The position numbers and the translations under genes are program-made. Below, in pieces: positions 7,943-18,100 of a DNA stretch of 28,839 nt. Location: the NCBI GenBank assembly GCA_963977125.1, contig CAXBNJ010000014.1, positions 1 to 28,839 on the forward strand, given 5' to 3'. The notes under the pieces were generated by a model that saw only the letters and a program-made list of their open reading frames with translations, was not told the DNA's origin and did no database searches. This DNA comes from UBA2705 sp963977125 (lineage in GTDB: Bacteria > Pseudomonadota > Alphaproteobacteria > Micavibrionales > Micavibrionaceae). The first letter of the stretch is position 1. Each line of letters begins with the position of its first letter.

Positions 7943-9517
7943 CTAATGCTTAGACGATTTTTCTGCACCAATACCCGTTTGCGAGCGGAAATATTGCGCT
8001 TCAAACTTAGCGCGTTCTTCTTTTGCCGTCTCTGATTTATCCGTAATCGAGAATAACCAAACACCAACAAAAGCCACTGTCATCGAGAATAAAGCCGGAT
8101 ATTTATACGGGAATATCGGCGTATCATTACCAAACACATCCACCCATACAATCGGCCCGATAATAACCAGAATGACTGCCGTAAGAAGCCCCGCTGAGCC
8201 GCCCACAACTGCGCCGCGCGTAGTGAGCTTCTTCCAGTACATTGATAGGAACAGAATCGGAAAGTTAGAGCTTGCAGCAATAGCAAAGGCTAGACCGACC
8301 ATAAAGGCCACATTTTGTTGTTCAAAAACAATGCCCAAGACAATCGCAGCAATCCCCAAACCAATTGTGGCATAGCGTGATATTCTTAGCTCTTTTTTCT
8401 CATCAAGCTTCCCACCGGCAAACACGTTTGCATAAAGGTCATGAGAAATAGCTGATGCACCAGCGAGCGTTAAACCAGACACAACAGCCAGAATAGTGGC
8501 AAAAGCAACCGCAGAAATAAAGCCAAGCATTAAATCACCACCTAGTGCTTCTGAAAGCTGGATTGCGGCCATATTATTACCACCAATCAACTTACCCTCA
8601 CCATCCAAGAAATCTGGATTACCCAGTAAGAAAGCAATAGCGCCAAATCCGATAATAAAGGTCAGAATATAAAAGTAACCGATAAAGCCCGTAGCATAGA
8701 ACACAGATTTATGTGCCTGCTTGGCATCAGGTACAGTAAAGAAGCGCATCAAGATATGCGGGAGGCCCGCCGTACCAAACATCAGCGCCAGCCCCAGAGA
8801 AATCGCTGAAATAGGATCGGATACGAGGCCACCTGGCGCCATAATGATTTCACCATTGGCATGCTTCTCAATGGCTGCGCCAAAAAGGAGCTCCATATTG
8901 AAATCAAAATGCACTAAAACCAAAACGGCTAAAATAGTTGCGCCGAAAAGAAGCAAACATGCCTTGATGATCTGCACCCATGTCGTGGCAATCATACCGC
9001 CAAAGGTTACATAAACCATCATGAGCACGCCGACAATAAGTACAGCATACATATAATCCAGACCAAACAAAATCTCGATAAGCTTACCTGCGCCCACCAT
9101 CTGTGCGATCAGATATAATGCAACTGTACCCAATGTGCCGCAAGCGGCTAATATACGTGTTGGCTTCTGTTGTAATCTGTAGCAAGCCACATCAGCAAAG
9201 GTGAACTTACCAAGGTTACGCAGTGGCTCAGCTATTAATAAAAGGACGATAGGCCAACCAACAAGGAAACCGATTGAATATATTAACCCATCAAATCCGA
9301 CGGCAAAAACCAAGCCTGATATACCTAAAAAGGAAGCCGCCGACATATAGTCGCCAGCAATAGCTAAGCCGTTTTGAAACCCTGTGATATTACCGCCAGC
9401 TGAATAAAAGCTTTTGGTATCGGTCATTTTTTTCGCCGCCCAATATGTAATAAACAATGTCATTAAGACGAATATGCTAAACATCGTGATGGCTGTTATA
9501 TTGACATCCGCACTCAT
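7943..9517 (-). CDS. actP: Cation:acetate symporter ActP (sodium:solute symporter family)
   Basis: A 524-residue polytopic protein of the SSS family with about 13 membrane segments. It shows the ActP-like N-terminus (ITMFSIFVLMTLFITYWAAKK), FYSAGGNITGFQNGLAIAGDYMSAASFLGISG, and VAFATILAVVSGLTLAGASAISHDLYANVF. The latter corresponds to the SSS core around TM8, where Na+-binding Ser/Thr residues occur. E. coli ActP (549 residues) imports acetate and other short carboxylates. GGGAGA six bases before the ATG is the ribosome binding site. The ATG overlaps the stop of the DUF485 gene as ATGA, so translation is coupled. The yjcH-actP arrangement is that of E. coli, but acs is not adjacent here. Substrate is inferred from context. 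Confidence 0.9.
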   Translation of the reverse strand: MSADVNITAITMFSIFVLMTLFITYWAAKKMTDTKSFYSAGGNITGFQNGLAIAGDYMSAASFLGISGLVFAVGFDGLIYSIGFLVGWPIVLLLIAEPLRNLGKFTFADVACYRLQQKPTRILAACGTLGTVALYLIAQMVGAGKLIEILFGLDYMYAVLIVGVLMMVYVTFGGMIATTWVQIIKACLLLFGATILAVLVLVHFDFNMELLFGAAIEKHANGEIIMAPGGLVSDPISAISLGLALMFGTAGLPHILMRFFTVPDAKQAHKSVFYATGFIGYFYILTFIIGFGAIAFLLGNPDFLDGEGKLIGGNNMAAIQLSEALGGDLMLGFISAVAFATILAVVSGLTLAGASAISHDLYANVFAGGKLDEKKELRISRYATIGLGIAAIVLGIVFEQQNVAFMVGLAFAIAASSNFPILFLSMYWKKLTTRGAVVGGSAGLLTAVILVIIGPIVWVDVFGNDTPIFPYKYPALFSMTVAFVGVWLFSITDKSETAKEERAKFEAQYFRSQTGIGAEKSSKH

Positions 9518-9825
9518 ACTAAATCTCCCGCTTTTTCATGTAGTTTTTCTGTCAGCGGTTCCAAAACCTTATTGGCTTTTTGAACATAAACACCCGTAAT
9601 CAGGAAGCTAAATAAAATGACACCAAAGCCAACGGCGATGCCTAAGCTCGTATGACCATCGCCAATTTTAATAGCAAAAATTTCCGGCTTAAAAGCAATG
9701 ACAAGCACAAAACCGTAATAAACAACGAGCATCAATAAAGCGAGAGACCATTTCGCTTTTGAGCGTATAGCAATGAGCTGCTTATACTCGTCGCTATTTT
9801 TCAATTCTTCAATTCTTTCGTCCAT
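9514..9825 (-). CDS. yjcH: DUF485 inner-membrane protein, YjcH-like
   Basis: A 103-residue protein with a charged N-terminus (MDERIEELKNSDEYKQL), two membrane segments (about residues 22-45 and 58-80) and a charged tail. Length and layout match E. coli YjcH (104 residues), the DUF485 partner encoded before ActP. The start at 9825 is preceded by GAGAGG at good spacing; a TTG further upstream at 9843 in the same frame is unlikely. Overlaps actP by 4 bases. The role of DUF485 proteins is not firmly known, but they are almost always paired with SSS carboxylate symporters. Confidence 0.88.
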   Translation of the reverse strand: MDERIEELKNSDEYKQLIAIRSKAKWSLALLMLVVYYGFVLVIAFKPEIFAIKIGDGHTSLGIAVGFGVILFSFLITGVYVQKANKVLEPLTEKLHEKAGDLV

Positions 9826-9850
9826 CTGGAACCTCTCAATCAATTAATGA

Positions 9851-9877
9851 ATTTTACGGCATATAAAAATGGGTCAA
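9851..9877 (-). promoter_or_regulatory. Possible promoter of yjcH-actP
   Basis: On the minus strand TTGACC (9877-9872) and TAAAAT (9856-9851) are spaced by 15 bases, about 25 bases before the ribosome binding site region. The spacer is short for sigma-70, so this is tentative. Confidence 0.35.
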
Positions 9878-9938
9878 AACTGCGATAGCAGAATGCGAGC
9901 TTAAGCCTTTATTGCCATTGAAGATAAGGCAAGGCCTG

Positions 9939-9964
9939 AGAATCTTGTTTTTAGAATCTTGTTT
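9939..9964. repeat. Tandem 12-base direct repeat upstream of yjcH-actP
   Basis: AGAATCTTGTTT occurs at 9939-9950 and again at 9953-9964, a 14-base period. It lies about 62-87 bases upstream of the possible yjcH-actP -35 element, where an activator could bind. Confidence 0.5.
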
Positions 9965-10274
9965 ATATGTGTAGGAGTGGTGATTATTTCGTCCCGTTTC
10001 CTAAGTTCAGCAGTAAGAAACATTACCTAACTCTATTTATTATAGCATTATTATAGGGTTATTGCATTTGCATAATATGCTGCCATGCAGCAAATCAACA
10101 TTGTATTTCTTGGTGGGAGTGCTTCTTTATCGATAACAATCTCCGTAGAGATATGCGCCATATCCTCGCCACCTAACGCCTGAGCCCGGATATTTACAAA
10201 TAGTCTATTTTGTGGCATATATGCGGCATAATAAGGCAAAATTTTGCCATAAAATAAAAAGAGGGCAGGGGATT
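9965..10274. other. Rest of divergent intergenic region before deoA
   Basis: The gap between yjcH and deoA is 449 bases. Beyond the repeat and palindromes listed separately, it is AT-rich. A 62-codon reading frame on the minus strand (10239-10051) begins with TTG, has no domain I recognise and lacks a well-spaced ribosome binding site, so I do not call it a gene. No clear deoA promoter hexamers were found; TTTACA at 10193-10198 is a possible -35. Confidence 0.4.
10215..10248. promoter_or_regulatory. Two palindromes just upstream of deoA, possible operator
   Basis: GCATATATGC (10215-10224) and GGCAAAATTTTGCC (10235-10248) are both perfect palindromes. Their centres are 22 bases apart, two helical turns. 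The second ends 12 bases before the deoA ribosome binding site. Neither matches a nucleoside-regulator operator that I know. Confidence 0.45.
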
Positions 10275-11621
10275 ATGAGCGTAACAACGATACCAGAAAT
10301 CTTACAAAAACGGCGTGAAGGCACAGAGCTAAACGTTGATGAAATATCGACATTTGTTCAGGGCATACAAACGGGGGTAGTCGGACCAGAACATATCGCC
10401 GCTTTTTGTATGGCGACAATGTTCCAACCGATGAGCGTCGAGGAAAGAAGCGCCTTTACCCTATCTGTCGCTCATTCTGGTGACGTTTTAGATTGGACAA
10501 ATTCAGGTTTTGATGGCCCTGTCGTTGGAAAGCACTCCAGTGGCGGTGTCGGCGATAAAGTGACCCTTATTGTCGCACCGATTATGGCCGCTGCTGGCGC
10601 TTATATGCCCAAACTATCAGGCCGCGGGCTTGGTCATACGGGCGGAACGCTTGATAAGCTTGAATCTATCCCAAATGTAAATACAAGCATTTCGCAAGAA
10701 AAACTCCACATCATCACCAAAGATATTGGCTTTGCCATTGTCGGCGCGACAGCGAAAATTGCCCCTGCAGATAAAGTCATGTATGGCATACGCGATGTAA
10801 CCTCGAGCGTGATGAGTATTGATCTTATTGCTATGTCGATCATGGGCAAAAAACTGGCTGAGGGCACGGAAGCGCTTGTTCTTGATGTGAAAGCGGGCAG
10901 CGGTGCATTTATGAAGACACCGCAAGAAGCAACAGCCCTTGCGCAAGCCATGTGGGAAATTGCCGATAAGAATGGATTAAAGGCGCGCGCCGTAGTGAGT
11001 GATATGAATGAAGTCCTTGGGAATAGCGCCGGTAACGCGCTTGAAGTAAGCGAAGCCATAGAGTTCATGAAAAACCCGAGCGCTGCAAATCCACGTTTAA
11101 AAGACGTGGTTATAAGCCTGTCTTCTGAATTAATGATGGCTAGCGGACTTGCGAAGAATAGCGATCAAGCCAGACAAAAAATTGATCATATTTTAGAGTC
11201 TGGCCGCGCCGCTGAGAAATTCGGACAGCTTATATATGCCCTTGGCGGCCCCGTAGATATTTTAGAACATACAGCAAAGCATCTGCCCAAATCTTCTATA
11301 GAACGCCGGATTACGGTTGATAAAACCATACAGTTAACGGCGATGGATACTGAAGAAATAGGCAAGACGATCGCCAATACAATTGGCGGCGGGCGCCAAA
11401 ATGTTGAGGATTCGATTGATTACGCAGCAGGGGTGGATAATGTTGCGTCTTTGGGCACTATTTTACAGCCAGGGGATAGCATATGCGTTATTCATGCAAG
11501 CTCCGAGGCGCAAGCCGATGCAGCTGAGCTGCGTTTGCGCAATGCGATTACGCTTGCGCCACCAAGTTCAGAATATACAGCCAACGCCACTATTTTAAGC
11601 GTTATTGGTAGCGATGAATGA
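10275..11621 (+). CDS. deoA: Thymidine phosphorylase (pyrimidine-nucleoside phosphorylase family)
   Basis: A 448-residue cytoplasmic enzyme that splits thymidine with phosphate to thymine and deoxyribose-1-phosphate. It shows the family signature LSGRGLGHTGGTLDKLESIP near residue 116, and the phosphate-binding KHSSGGVGDK near residue 81. The DVKAGSGAFMK segment and the C-terminal domain with GGGRQNVEDSIDYAAGV are also present. Length is close to E. coli DeoA (440). AGGGG four to five bases before the ATG at 10275 sets the start; the frame extends further upstream to 10212 but without a ribosome binding site. The stop lies just before the next gene, so the two are likely co-transcribed. Use of uridine as well cannot be excluded. 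Confidence 0.93.
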   Translation: MSVTTIPEILQKRREGTELNVDEISTFVQGIQTGVVGPEHIAAFCMATMFQPMSVEERSAFTLSVAHSGDVLDWTNSGFDGPVVGKHSSGGVGDKVTLIVAPIMAAAGAYMPKLSGRGLGHTGGTLDKLESIPNVNTSISQEKLHIITKDIGFAIVGATAKIAPADKVMYGIRDVTSSVMSIDLIAMSIMGKKLAEGTEALVLDVKAGSGAFMKTPQEATALAQAMWEIADKNGLKARAVVSDMNEVLGNSAGNALEVSEAIEFMKNPSAANPRLKDVVISLSSELMMASGLAKNSDQARQKIDHILESGRAAEKFGQLIYALGGPVDILEHTAKHLPKSSIERRITVDKTIQLTAMDTEEIGKTIANTIGGGRQNVEDSIDYAAGVDNVASLGTILQPGDSICVIHASSEAQADAAELRLRNAITLAPPSSEYTANATILSVIGSDE

Positions 11622-11685
11622 TGAGTTTAAGGCAAATCTGTGGTATAATGATTCACGGATCAACCACTCAGGGCATTTGCACATA

Positions 11686-13782
11686 ATGACAACGACCAGC
11701 TATCAACGTAGATTTCTCTGTGTTCTTCTTGCGTGTGTGCTGGTTTTTCTCCCTGCAGCGCTTATGGCCAATGATCTTAATCATGCTCATGAGCATAATA
11801 ACGAATATAAAAAATTAGAACTTACGCAAGAGGAAGCGCTTTGGGTTAAAGACCATCCCGTTATTCGCCTTGCTGTTGATATCGCATGGCCGCCTTTTGA
11901 ATGGGTTGATGAAGCGCATAACTATAAAGGCATAGCTTCTGATTACATGTCGATTATAGAAGAGCGTCTGGGGGTCTCTTTTCAAGTCGCAAAAGATAAA
12001 GATTGGCCTGAGGCTGTAAGCGCATTTAAGCAGGGTGATCTGGATGTCTTCTCATGTATTGCCCAGAATACACAAAGGGCAGAATATATTAATTTCACGA
12101 AAGCTTATCTGTCTTTCCCAACCGTCATCATGACCAGAAATGATATTGATTATATTGATGGCGTTAAAGGCCTGAAAAACTTACGTGTCGGCGTTAGTGA
12201 CGGTTATGCCACACATGAATATTTACAAAATAACCACCCCGAAATACCCCTTATTCCAAGCAAAACTAGCGTTGAAGGTCTATCGGCTTTATCGCAAGGA
12301 CGCATTGATGCTTTTGTGACTGATCTGGCCTCGGCCAGCCATATAATTAAAGATCGTGGTCTGACCAATATAAAAGTCTCTGGTGAGATGAGCCTGCGTT
12401 ATGATTTAAGAATGGGCGTGCGTAAAGATTGGCCAGAATTTGTGCCGCTTTTACAGCGCGCTCTTGATTCCATATCAGAAGAAAAAAAATCTCAGATCTA
12501 CACGAATTGGATTAGCGTACGCTATGATTACAGCTTTAATTATAGCATGTTATGGAAGGTTTTGGCCGGGTTTGGCATTATTATTATCCTGCTCTATTTA
12601 TATAACATCAAACTTGTCCGCGAGATTCAGCGCCGTAAAATTGCAGAAGAAGAAGCGGATAGAGCCAATCAAGCCAAATCAGATTTCTTAGCCAATATGA
12701 GCCATGAAATCCGCACGCCAATGAATGGTATTATCGGAACAGCGAATATATTGGTTGATACACCTTTGAACGACCAACAAAAGAAATATGTCGATATTAT
12801 CGTTGGCTCTGGGCGTATTTTACTCAATATTATAAATGAGATTTTAGATTATTCGAAAATTGAATCGGGTAAATTTGAGATCAATGAGAAGCCTTTTGCG
12901 CTTAGGGTTTCCTTAGAAGAACAGCTTAGTTTGCTCCATTCTTTGGCTCTGGAAAAAGGTCTCGCCTTGCACATGGACTATAGTGATTCAACGCCAGAAT
13001 TTGTTATTGGCGATGAAACGCGCATTCGACAAATATTTACGAATATTATAGGGAACGCTATCAAGTTTACGGATAAAGGCGAAATCACTATTCGCATCGC
13101 ATCTGTTGAGCAGAAAGACCAACCTTATAAGGTTTTATTTGAAATTACAGATACAGGCATTGGTGTTTCTCAAAACCAACAAGAACATATATTTGAAGCC
13201 TTCACACAGATAGAATCATTATCATCTACCCTATCCACGGGGACGGGACTAGGGCTCGCCATTAGTAAATATATGATAGAAGAAATGGGTGGGGCGCTTG
13301 AACTTGAAAGCGTGATAGGAAAAGGCTCTACCTTCAAATTCACGATCCAAACCAAAGAGCCCACAGCAGAAGACATTGCCGCCCTCACTTTGCAAAAAGT
13401 AGCACCTATTGAGCATCATGCCTTTGATTTAAACATATTGGTTGTTGAAGATGTGACCACCAATCAATTCGTAATAATGAATATGTTAGAGGGTTTGGGC
13501 TGTCATACTGATTTAGCAGTCAACGGACAAGAATCCATCGCAATGGTTCAGAAAACGCAATATGACTTGGTGTTGATGGATTGTAAAATGCCGATCATGG
13601 ACGGGTTTGAAGCCACGCGCGCGATTAGAGCGTTTAACACAGAAATACCCATCGTGGCGCTGAGCGCTAATGCGCTTAAAGGCGATAAAGAAAAATGCCT
13701 ACAAGCCGGTATGAATGACTTCATCAGCAAACCAGTCAACAAACAAGATGTTATTCAGGTCTTGTCAGCGTTCAAAAAATGA
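11686..13782 (+). CDS. Hybrid sensor histidine kinase with periplasmic SBP domain (EvgS/BvgS-like)
   Basis: A 698-residue protein in this order: signal peptide (MTTTSYQRRFLCVLLACVLV.. to AALMA); a bacterial solute-binding type 3 (Venus flytrap) domain, about residues 45-270, with VIRLAVDIAWPPFEWVD and GLSALSQGRIDAFVTD; a membrane helix (~290-308); a short coiled coil; and HisKA with SHEIRTPMNG (phospho-acceptor His ~340). Next comes the HATPase domain with N-box IIGNAIKFT, DTGIGV and GTGLGLAISK, and last a receiver domain with LVLMDCKMPIMDG (Asp ~632) and SKP. Unlike BvgS there is no PAS domain and no C-terminal Hpt, so an outside phosphotransfer partner is expected; none is in the window. 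The frame stays open upstream to an ATG at 11614 overlapping deoA, but the signal peptide favours 11686. The ligand is unknown; linkage to deoA might point to a nucleoside-related signal, which is inference. Confidence 0.92.
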   Translation: MTTTSYQRRFLCVLLACVLVFLPAALMANDLNHAHEHNNEYKKLELTQEEALWVKDHPVIRLAVDIAWPPFEWVDEAHNYKGIASDYMSIIEERLGVSFQVAKDKDWPEAVSAFKQGDLDVFSCIAQNTQRAEYINFTKAYLSFPTVIMTRNDIDYIDGVKGLKNLRVGVSDGYATHEYLQNNHPEIPLIPSKTSVEGLSALSQGRIDAFVTDLASASHIIKDRGLTNIKVSGEMSLRYDLRMGVRKDWPEFVPLLQRALDSISEEKKSQIYTNWISVRYDYSFNYSMLWKVLAGFGIIIILLYLYNIKLVREIQRRKIAEEEADRANQAKSDFLANMSHEIRTPMNGIIGTANILVDTPLNDQQKKYVDIIVGSGRILLNIINEILDYSKIESGKFEINEKPFALRVSLEEQLSLLHSLALEKGLALHMDYSDSTPEFVIGDETRIRQIFTNIIGNAIKFTDKGEITIRIASVEQKDQPYKVLFEITDTGIGVSQNQQEHIFEAFTQIESLSSTLSTGTGLGLAISKYMIEEMGGALELESVIGKGSTFKFTIQTKEPTAEDIAALTLQKVAPIEHHAFDLNILVVEDVTTNQFVIMNMLEGLGCHTDLAVNGQESIAMVQKTQYDLVLMDCKMPIMDGFEATRAIRAFNTEIPIVALSANALKGDKEKCLQAGMNDFISKPVNKQDVIQVLSAFKK

Positions 13783-13794
13783 TAGGGGTAACCC

Positions 13795-15195
13795 TTATTC
13801 AAAAACATCCCAGCCGCCACCAAGCGCGGTATAGAGCGCGATTAGCTTTGTGATAGAGCGCGATTCTGAGACAATTAAATCATCTTCGCTGGCAATAAGC
13901 TGACGTTCAGCGTCAACAACGGCGAGGTAATCTTGTTCACCCGCATCAAATAATTCTTTAGCCAAAGCCACAGATTTACGGCGGCTTTCTACGCCATTGG
14001 CGAGCCTTTGCCGCGTTTCAAGTTCCTGACCATAGCTCATCAAGGCTGTTTCAGCATCGCGTAGCGCTTCGAGCACGGCTTTTTCGTAGCTTGCTAAAGC
14101 CGCCAAGCTTTCTTCTTTTTGAACCTCCACACGCGCACGTAGGGCGCCGCCTTCAAAGACGGACCACTGCATCATAGAGGCGATCGACCATAGGCCTGCG
14201 CCGCCTGAGAATATATCGCTAAATAAGCGCGCTTGCGTGCCCACATCACCCGTTAGATAAAATTGTGGGAATAGCGCTGCGGTTTCTGCGCCAATATCGG
14301 CCACGGATGCCGCAAGCTCACGCTCTGCAATGCGAATATCGGGTCTGCGGCGTAAAATATCAGAGCGCAGCCCAACGGGCACCATATCGGGCGGCGTTGG
14401 CAACGCTTGCACAGCGGCCATCTCATCTAATAAAGATTCAGGGGGCTGACCCAGTAAAATAGAGAGCGTATAAATAGAGGCCTTTAATTCTGCTTCTAAA
14501 TTAGGGATCAGCGCATGGGTTAATTGATATTCACCCTGCGCGCGATAAAGGTCAAAATCACTAGTTTCTCCCGCGTCAAGACGATCACTAATGACTTCAA
14601 AGCTTTCTTTGAGAAGTTGTGTATTTTGCTGCGTAATAATAATGCGTTTTTGTAAGCCACGGGCTTCATAATAATTACGCGCGACCTCTGATAGGGTTGA
14701 GAGCATCACATCTTGATAGGCCGCCAAGGATTTACCCACCCGCGCCTCTGCCGCTTCATAAGAGCGGCGATTACCGCCAAAAATATCCAATTCCCACGAC
14801 GCATCGAAAGTCGCGTCATAACTATTGCTAATTTGCCCTGTGCTTGTAGAGGATGATGAAGCCCCACTTGTTCTTGTCCGATCAGCGCTTGATGTCGCGC
14901 CAATTTCAGGGAAGAATGCGCCGCCTTGCTCACGGCGCAAAGCGCGCGCGCCGCGTAAATTCGCTAAGGCAATTTTTAAGTCTTTATTATTCTCAGCCGC
15001 CTGCTCTATATATTTTTCAAGCAGCGGGTCTTTGAAAATAAGCCACCAAGCGGTATCTACGGGTTTTTCTGATGTGACGTCTGCTTGTTCAGAAAACCAT
15101 CTATCTAAGAAACTAAGGCTAGGGGCTTTGTAATCGGGCCCAACAGAACAGCCCGTAAGGCATAAAACCGCGCTTGTCAAAATCAACTTTTTCAT
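13795..15195 (-). CDS. NodT-family outer-membrane efflux lipoprotein
   Basis: A 466-residue outer-membrane factor of the OprM/NodT type. The N-terminus MKKLILTSAVLCLTGC carries a lipobox (LTGC, lipidated Cys at 16), followed by the family's SVGPDYKAP. Two repeated OEP helical-barrel halves follow; typical NodT segments are DASWELDIFGGNRRSYEAAEARV, LGQPPESL, VPVGLRSDILRRRPDIRIAERELAA and WSVFEGGALRARV. It forms the outer-membrane channel of the pump encoded just upstream. Its ATG overlaps the stop of the RND gene as ATGA, so translation is coupled. It ends 12 bases from the convergent kinase gene. Confidence 0.95.
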   Translation of the reverse strand: MKKLILTSAVLCLTGCSVGPDYKAPSLSFLDRWFSEQADVTSEKPVDTAWWLIFKDPLLEKYIEQAAENNKDLKIALANLRGARALRREQGGAFFPEIGATSSADRTRTSGASSSSTSTGQISNSYDATFDASWELDIFGGNRRSYEAAEARVGKSLAAYQDVMLSTLSEVARNYYEARGLQKRIIITQQNTQLLKESFEVISDRLDAGETSDFDLYRAQGEYQLTHALIPNLEAELKASIYTLSILLGQPPESLLDEMAAVQALPTPPDMVPVGLRSDILRRRPDIRIAERELAASVADIGAETAALFPQFYLTGDVGTQARLFSDIFSGGAGLWSIASMMQWSVFEGGALRARVEVQKEESLAALASYEKAVLEALRDAETALMSYGQELETRQRLANGVESRRKSVALAKELFDAGEQDYLAVVDAERQLIASEDDLIVSESRSITKLIALYTALGGGWDVFE

Positions 15196-18100
15196 GATGC
15201 TTCGCCTTCTTTTATCTGATTTTCCAAGGCGCGGGCGACATCACCCGGAGAACCTGTTTTGCGTGCCAATAAATCATAAGTGACAGGGACAATAAATAAT
15301 GTAAAGACCGTTGCGGCCGAAACACCAAATAATATTACAACGCCAATGGCGACGCGCGTTTCTGCTCCTGCGCCATGGGATAAGATCAACGGGATTGAGC
15401 CTGCAACCGTTGTAATGCCCGTCATAACAATAGGGCGCAAGCGAATTTGCGCGGCTTCGATTAATGCCTCTGAAAACGCCATGCCTTGATCACGCAATTG
15501 ATTGACGAATTCGACAATCAAAATACCATTTTTCGCGGAAAGACCAATCAGCATAATCAGCCCAATTTGCGTATAAACATTCAGCGAATTGCCGGTGACA
15601 TATAGGCCAGCCAGCGCGCCAGTCATTGCCAGTGGAACAGTGAGCAAAATGACCAAGGGGTGAATAAAGCTTTCAAATTGTGCCGCGAGGACAAGGAAAA
15701 CAATAAGGAAACCGAGCACGAATATAAACAGCAAGGAAGAACCGCTGCTTTGATAATCTAAGGACTGACCTTTATAATCAATCGCAGCCGTATCAGGGAG
15801 GTGCTCACGCACAAGGCTGCGCATGAAATCTAGTGCATCACCAAGTGCATAACCCTCGGCTAATCCCGCTTCGATTGTGATCGACCTTACCCGATTATAG
15901 CGGTTAAGTGATCCTGAATCGGCATATTCTTCAATGGTGATCAGGTTGGACAAGGGTATCAAAGCGCCTGTATCAGAGCGAACATAAATATTCTGCATAT
16001 TGGTTGGCGTGCGCTGGGTATCGCGCTCCCCTTCCAAAACGACATCATATTCTTCACCATCTTCGATATAGGTTGTCACACGTCTTGAACCGAGCATTGA
16101 TTCTAACGTGCTGCCAATAACATTACCGCTTACCCCTAAATCGCCAGCACGATCTTTATTCACGAGTAATCTTAATTGCGGTTTTGTTTCTTTATAATCG
16201 CTATCAATATCAGTTAATCCGGGGTTATTCTCATTGATTTTTTCAATCAATAAATCACGCCATTGCGCCAGCTCTTGATAAGTACCGCCGCCAAGAACAA
16301 ACTGTACGGGCTTTTGCGTACCACCGCCAAAACCTTGACGCATCACAGGAAAAACACGAACGCCGGGTAGATCGGCCATATTCTTCGAAATCTCAGCCAT
16401 AATCACAGACGCAGGGCGGCGCTCTGCCCAATCATTCAATACGTGGATGACAATGCCATCATTAAAACTTGATGTTGTACCGAAACTGCGCGGTGCCCGC
16501 ACTAAAAGGCGCTTAACTTCGCCGCTATCAATATAGGACATTAACCGCGATTCAATTTCGTCCATATATTCTCTTGTATACGCATAGGAGGCACCTTCTG
16601 GTGCATTAACCATTAAGAAAAAGGCGCCGCGATCTTCTTTCGGGGCATATTCTGAAGGCAAAGCATTAAACAAAAAGAATGATGAGCTCGCAATAAGTGC
16701 AAAGCCAATAATAACCAAAAATCTGAATTTCAAAGCGAGATTCAGTACAGAGCCATAGCCAGAGGCGAAACGGTCAAAAATCAGATCGACTTTGATATGG
16801 AACTTGCTTTTTTCTGTTTTCTTCAGAAGTTTTGAGGCAATCATTGGACAAAGCGTCAGCGCCACAAACGTTGAAAACCCTACAGCGGCAGCCATGGTTA
16901 AGGCAAACTCAGAAAATAAGCGCCCGAGATCCCCTTCCAAGAACGTAATCGGCACAAACACAGCGATAAGCACAATAGTCGTCGCAATAACCGCGAAACT
17001 CACTTGGCGCGTTCCAAAATATGCGGCAGATAAAGGCGGCTCACCTTTTTCAATGCGGCGATAAATATTTTCCAGCACGACAATGGCATCATCCACCACC
17101 AAGCCAATCGCCAGAACGAGCGCCAAAAGCGTCAGTAAGTTAATCGAAAATCCTAATAAATTAATCACAATAAATGTCGCGACTAACGAGACGGGAACCG
17201 TCACGGCAGGCACCAGCATGGCACGCCAGCTCCCCAAAAACACATAAATAACGCCAACAACAAGCAGCATCGCCAGCAATAATGTTTTATACACTTCGGC
17301 AATAGCGCCGCGAATAAAGACCGAGCTATCATAAGAATTAGAAATCCCCATGCCTGGCGGTAAATCAGGGCTTAAACGCTGCGCCAAATCAATAGCGCCT
17401 TGTGCAACGTCAATTGTATTGCCTTTTGATTGCTTAATAATGCCTATGCCAACCATTGGTATGCCGTTACCACGCAAAAATGTTCTTGTTTCAATGGCTT
17501 CTTTTTCAACCCGAGCCACATCCCCTAAGCGGACAAGGTAATTATCCGTTTTCGCAATGACGAGGTTTTGGAAATCTTCTGGCGTTTGATAGACGCGCTC
17601 GATGCGCGCTGTAAACTGTATTTCTTTAGATTCAATGCTGCCTGCGGGTAATTCAACATTTTCAGAGCGCAATGCGGCTTCAATATCCTGAACGGTTATT
17701 TTACGCGCCGCCATTTTGTTACGATCAAGCCAAACACGCATCGCATATTCTTGACCGCCGCCAATGCGTACCCGCGCTACGCCAGGCAGAACCGAAAATC
17801 GATCTTCTAAATAACGCCGTGCATAATCGGTTAGTTCAATCACACTCATATTTTCGCTGTGTAGATTAAGCCAGATAATCACATCATCGCTTGAATCTGA
17901 TTTTTGAATATCAGGTGGATCAGCTTCTTCAGGTAAATCATCAACAATGCCCGATACACGATCACGTATATCATTGGCTGCGGCTTCAATATCGCGGCCA
18001 ACATCAAATTCAACATTAATCCGTGAGCGGCCATCAGAAGACGTAGAGGAAATAAACTTAATCCCCTCAACGCCTGAAATTCTGTCTTCAATCACTTGCG

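Noticed and set aside
10051..10239. Minus-strand 62-codon frame upstream of deoA
   Set aside because: TTG start, no well-spaced ribosome binding site, no recognisable domain, and it overlaps probable control sequences. An internal ATG after GAGGAT is too close to that site.
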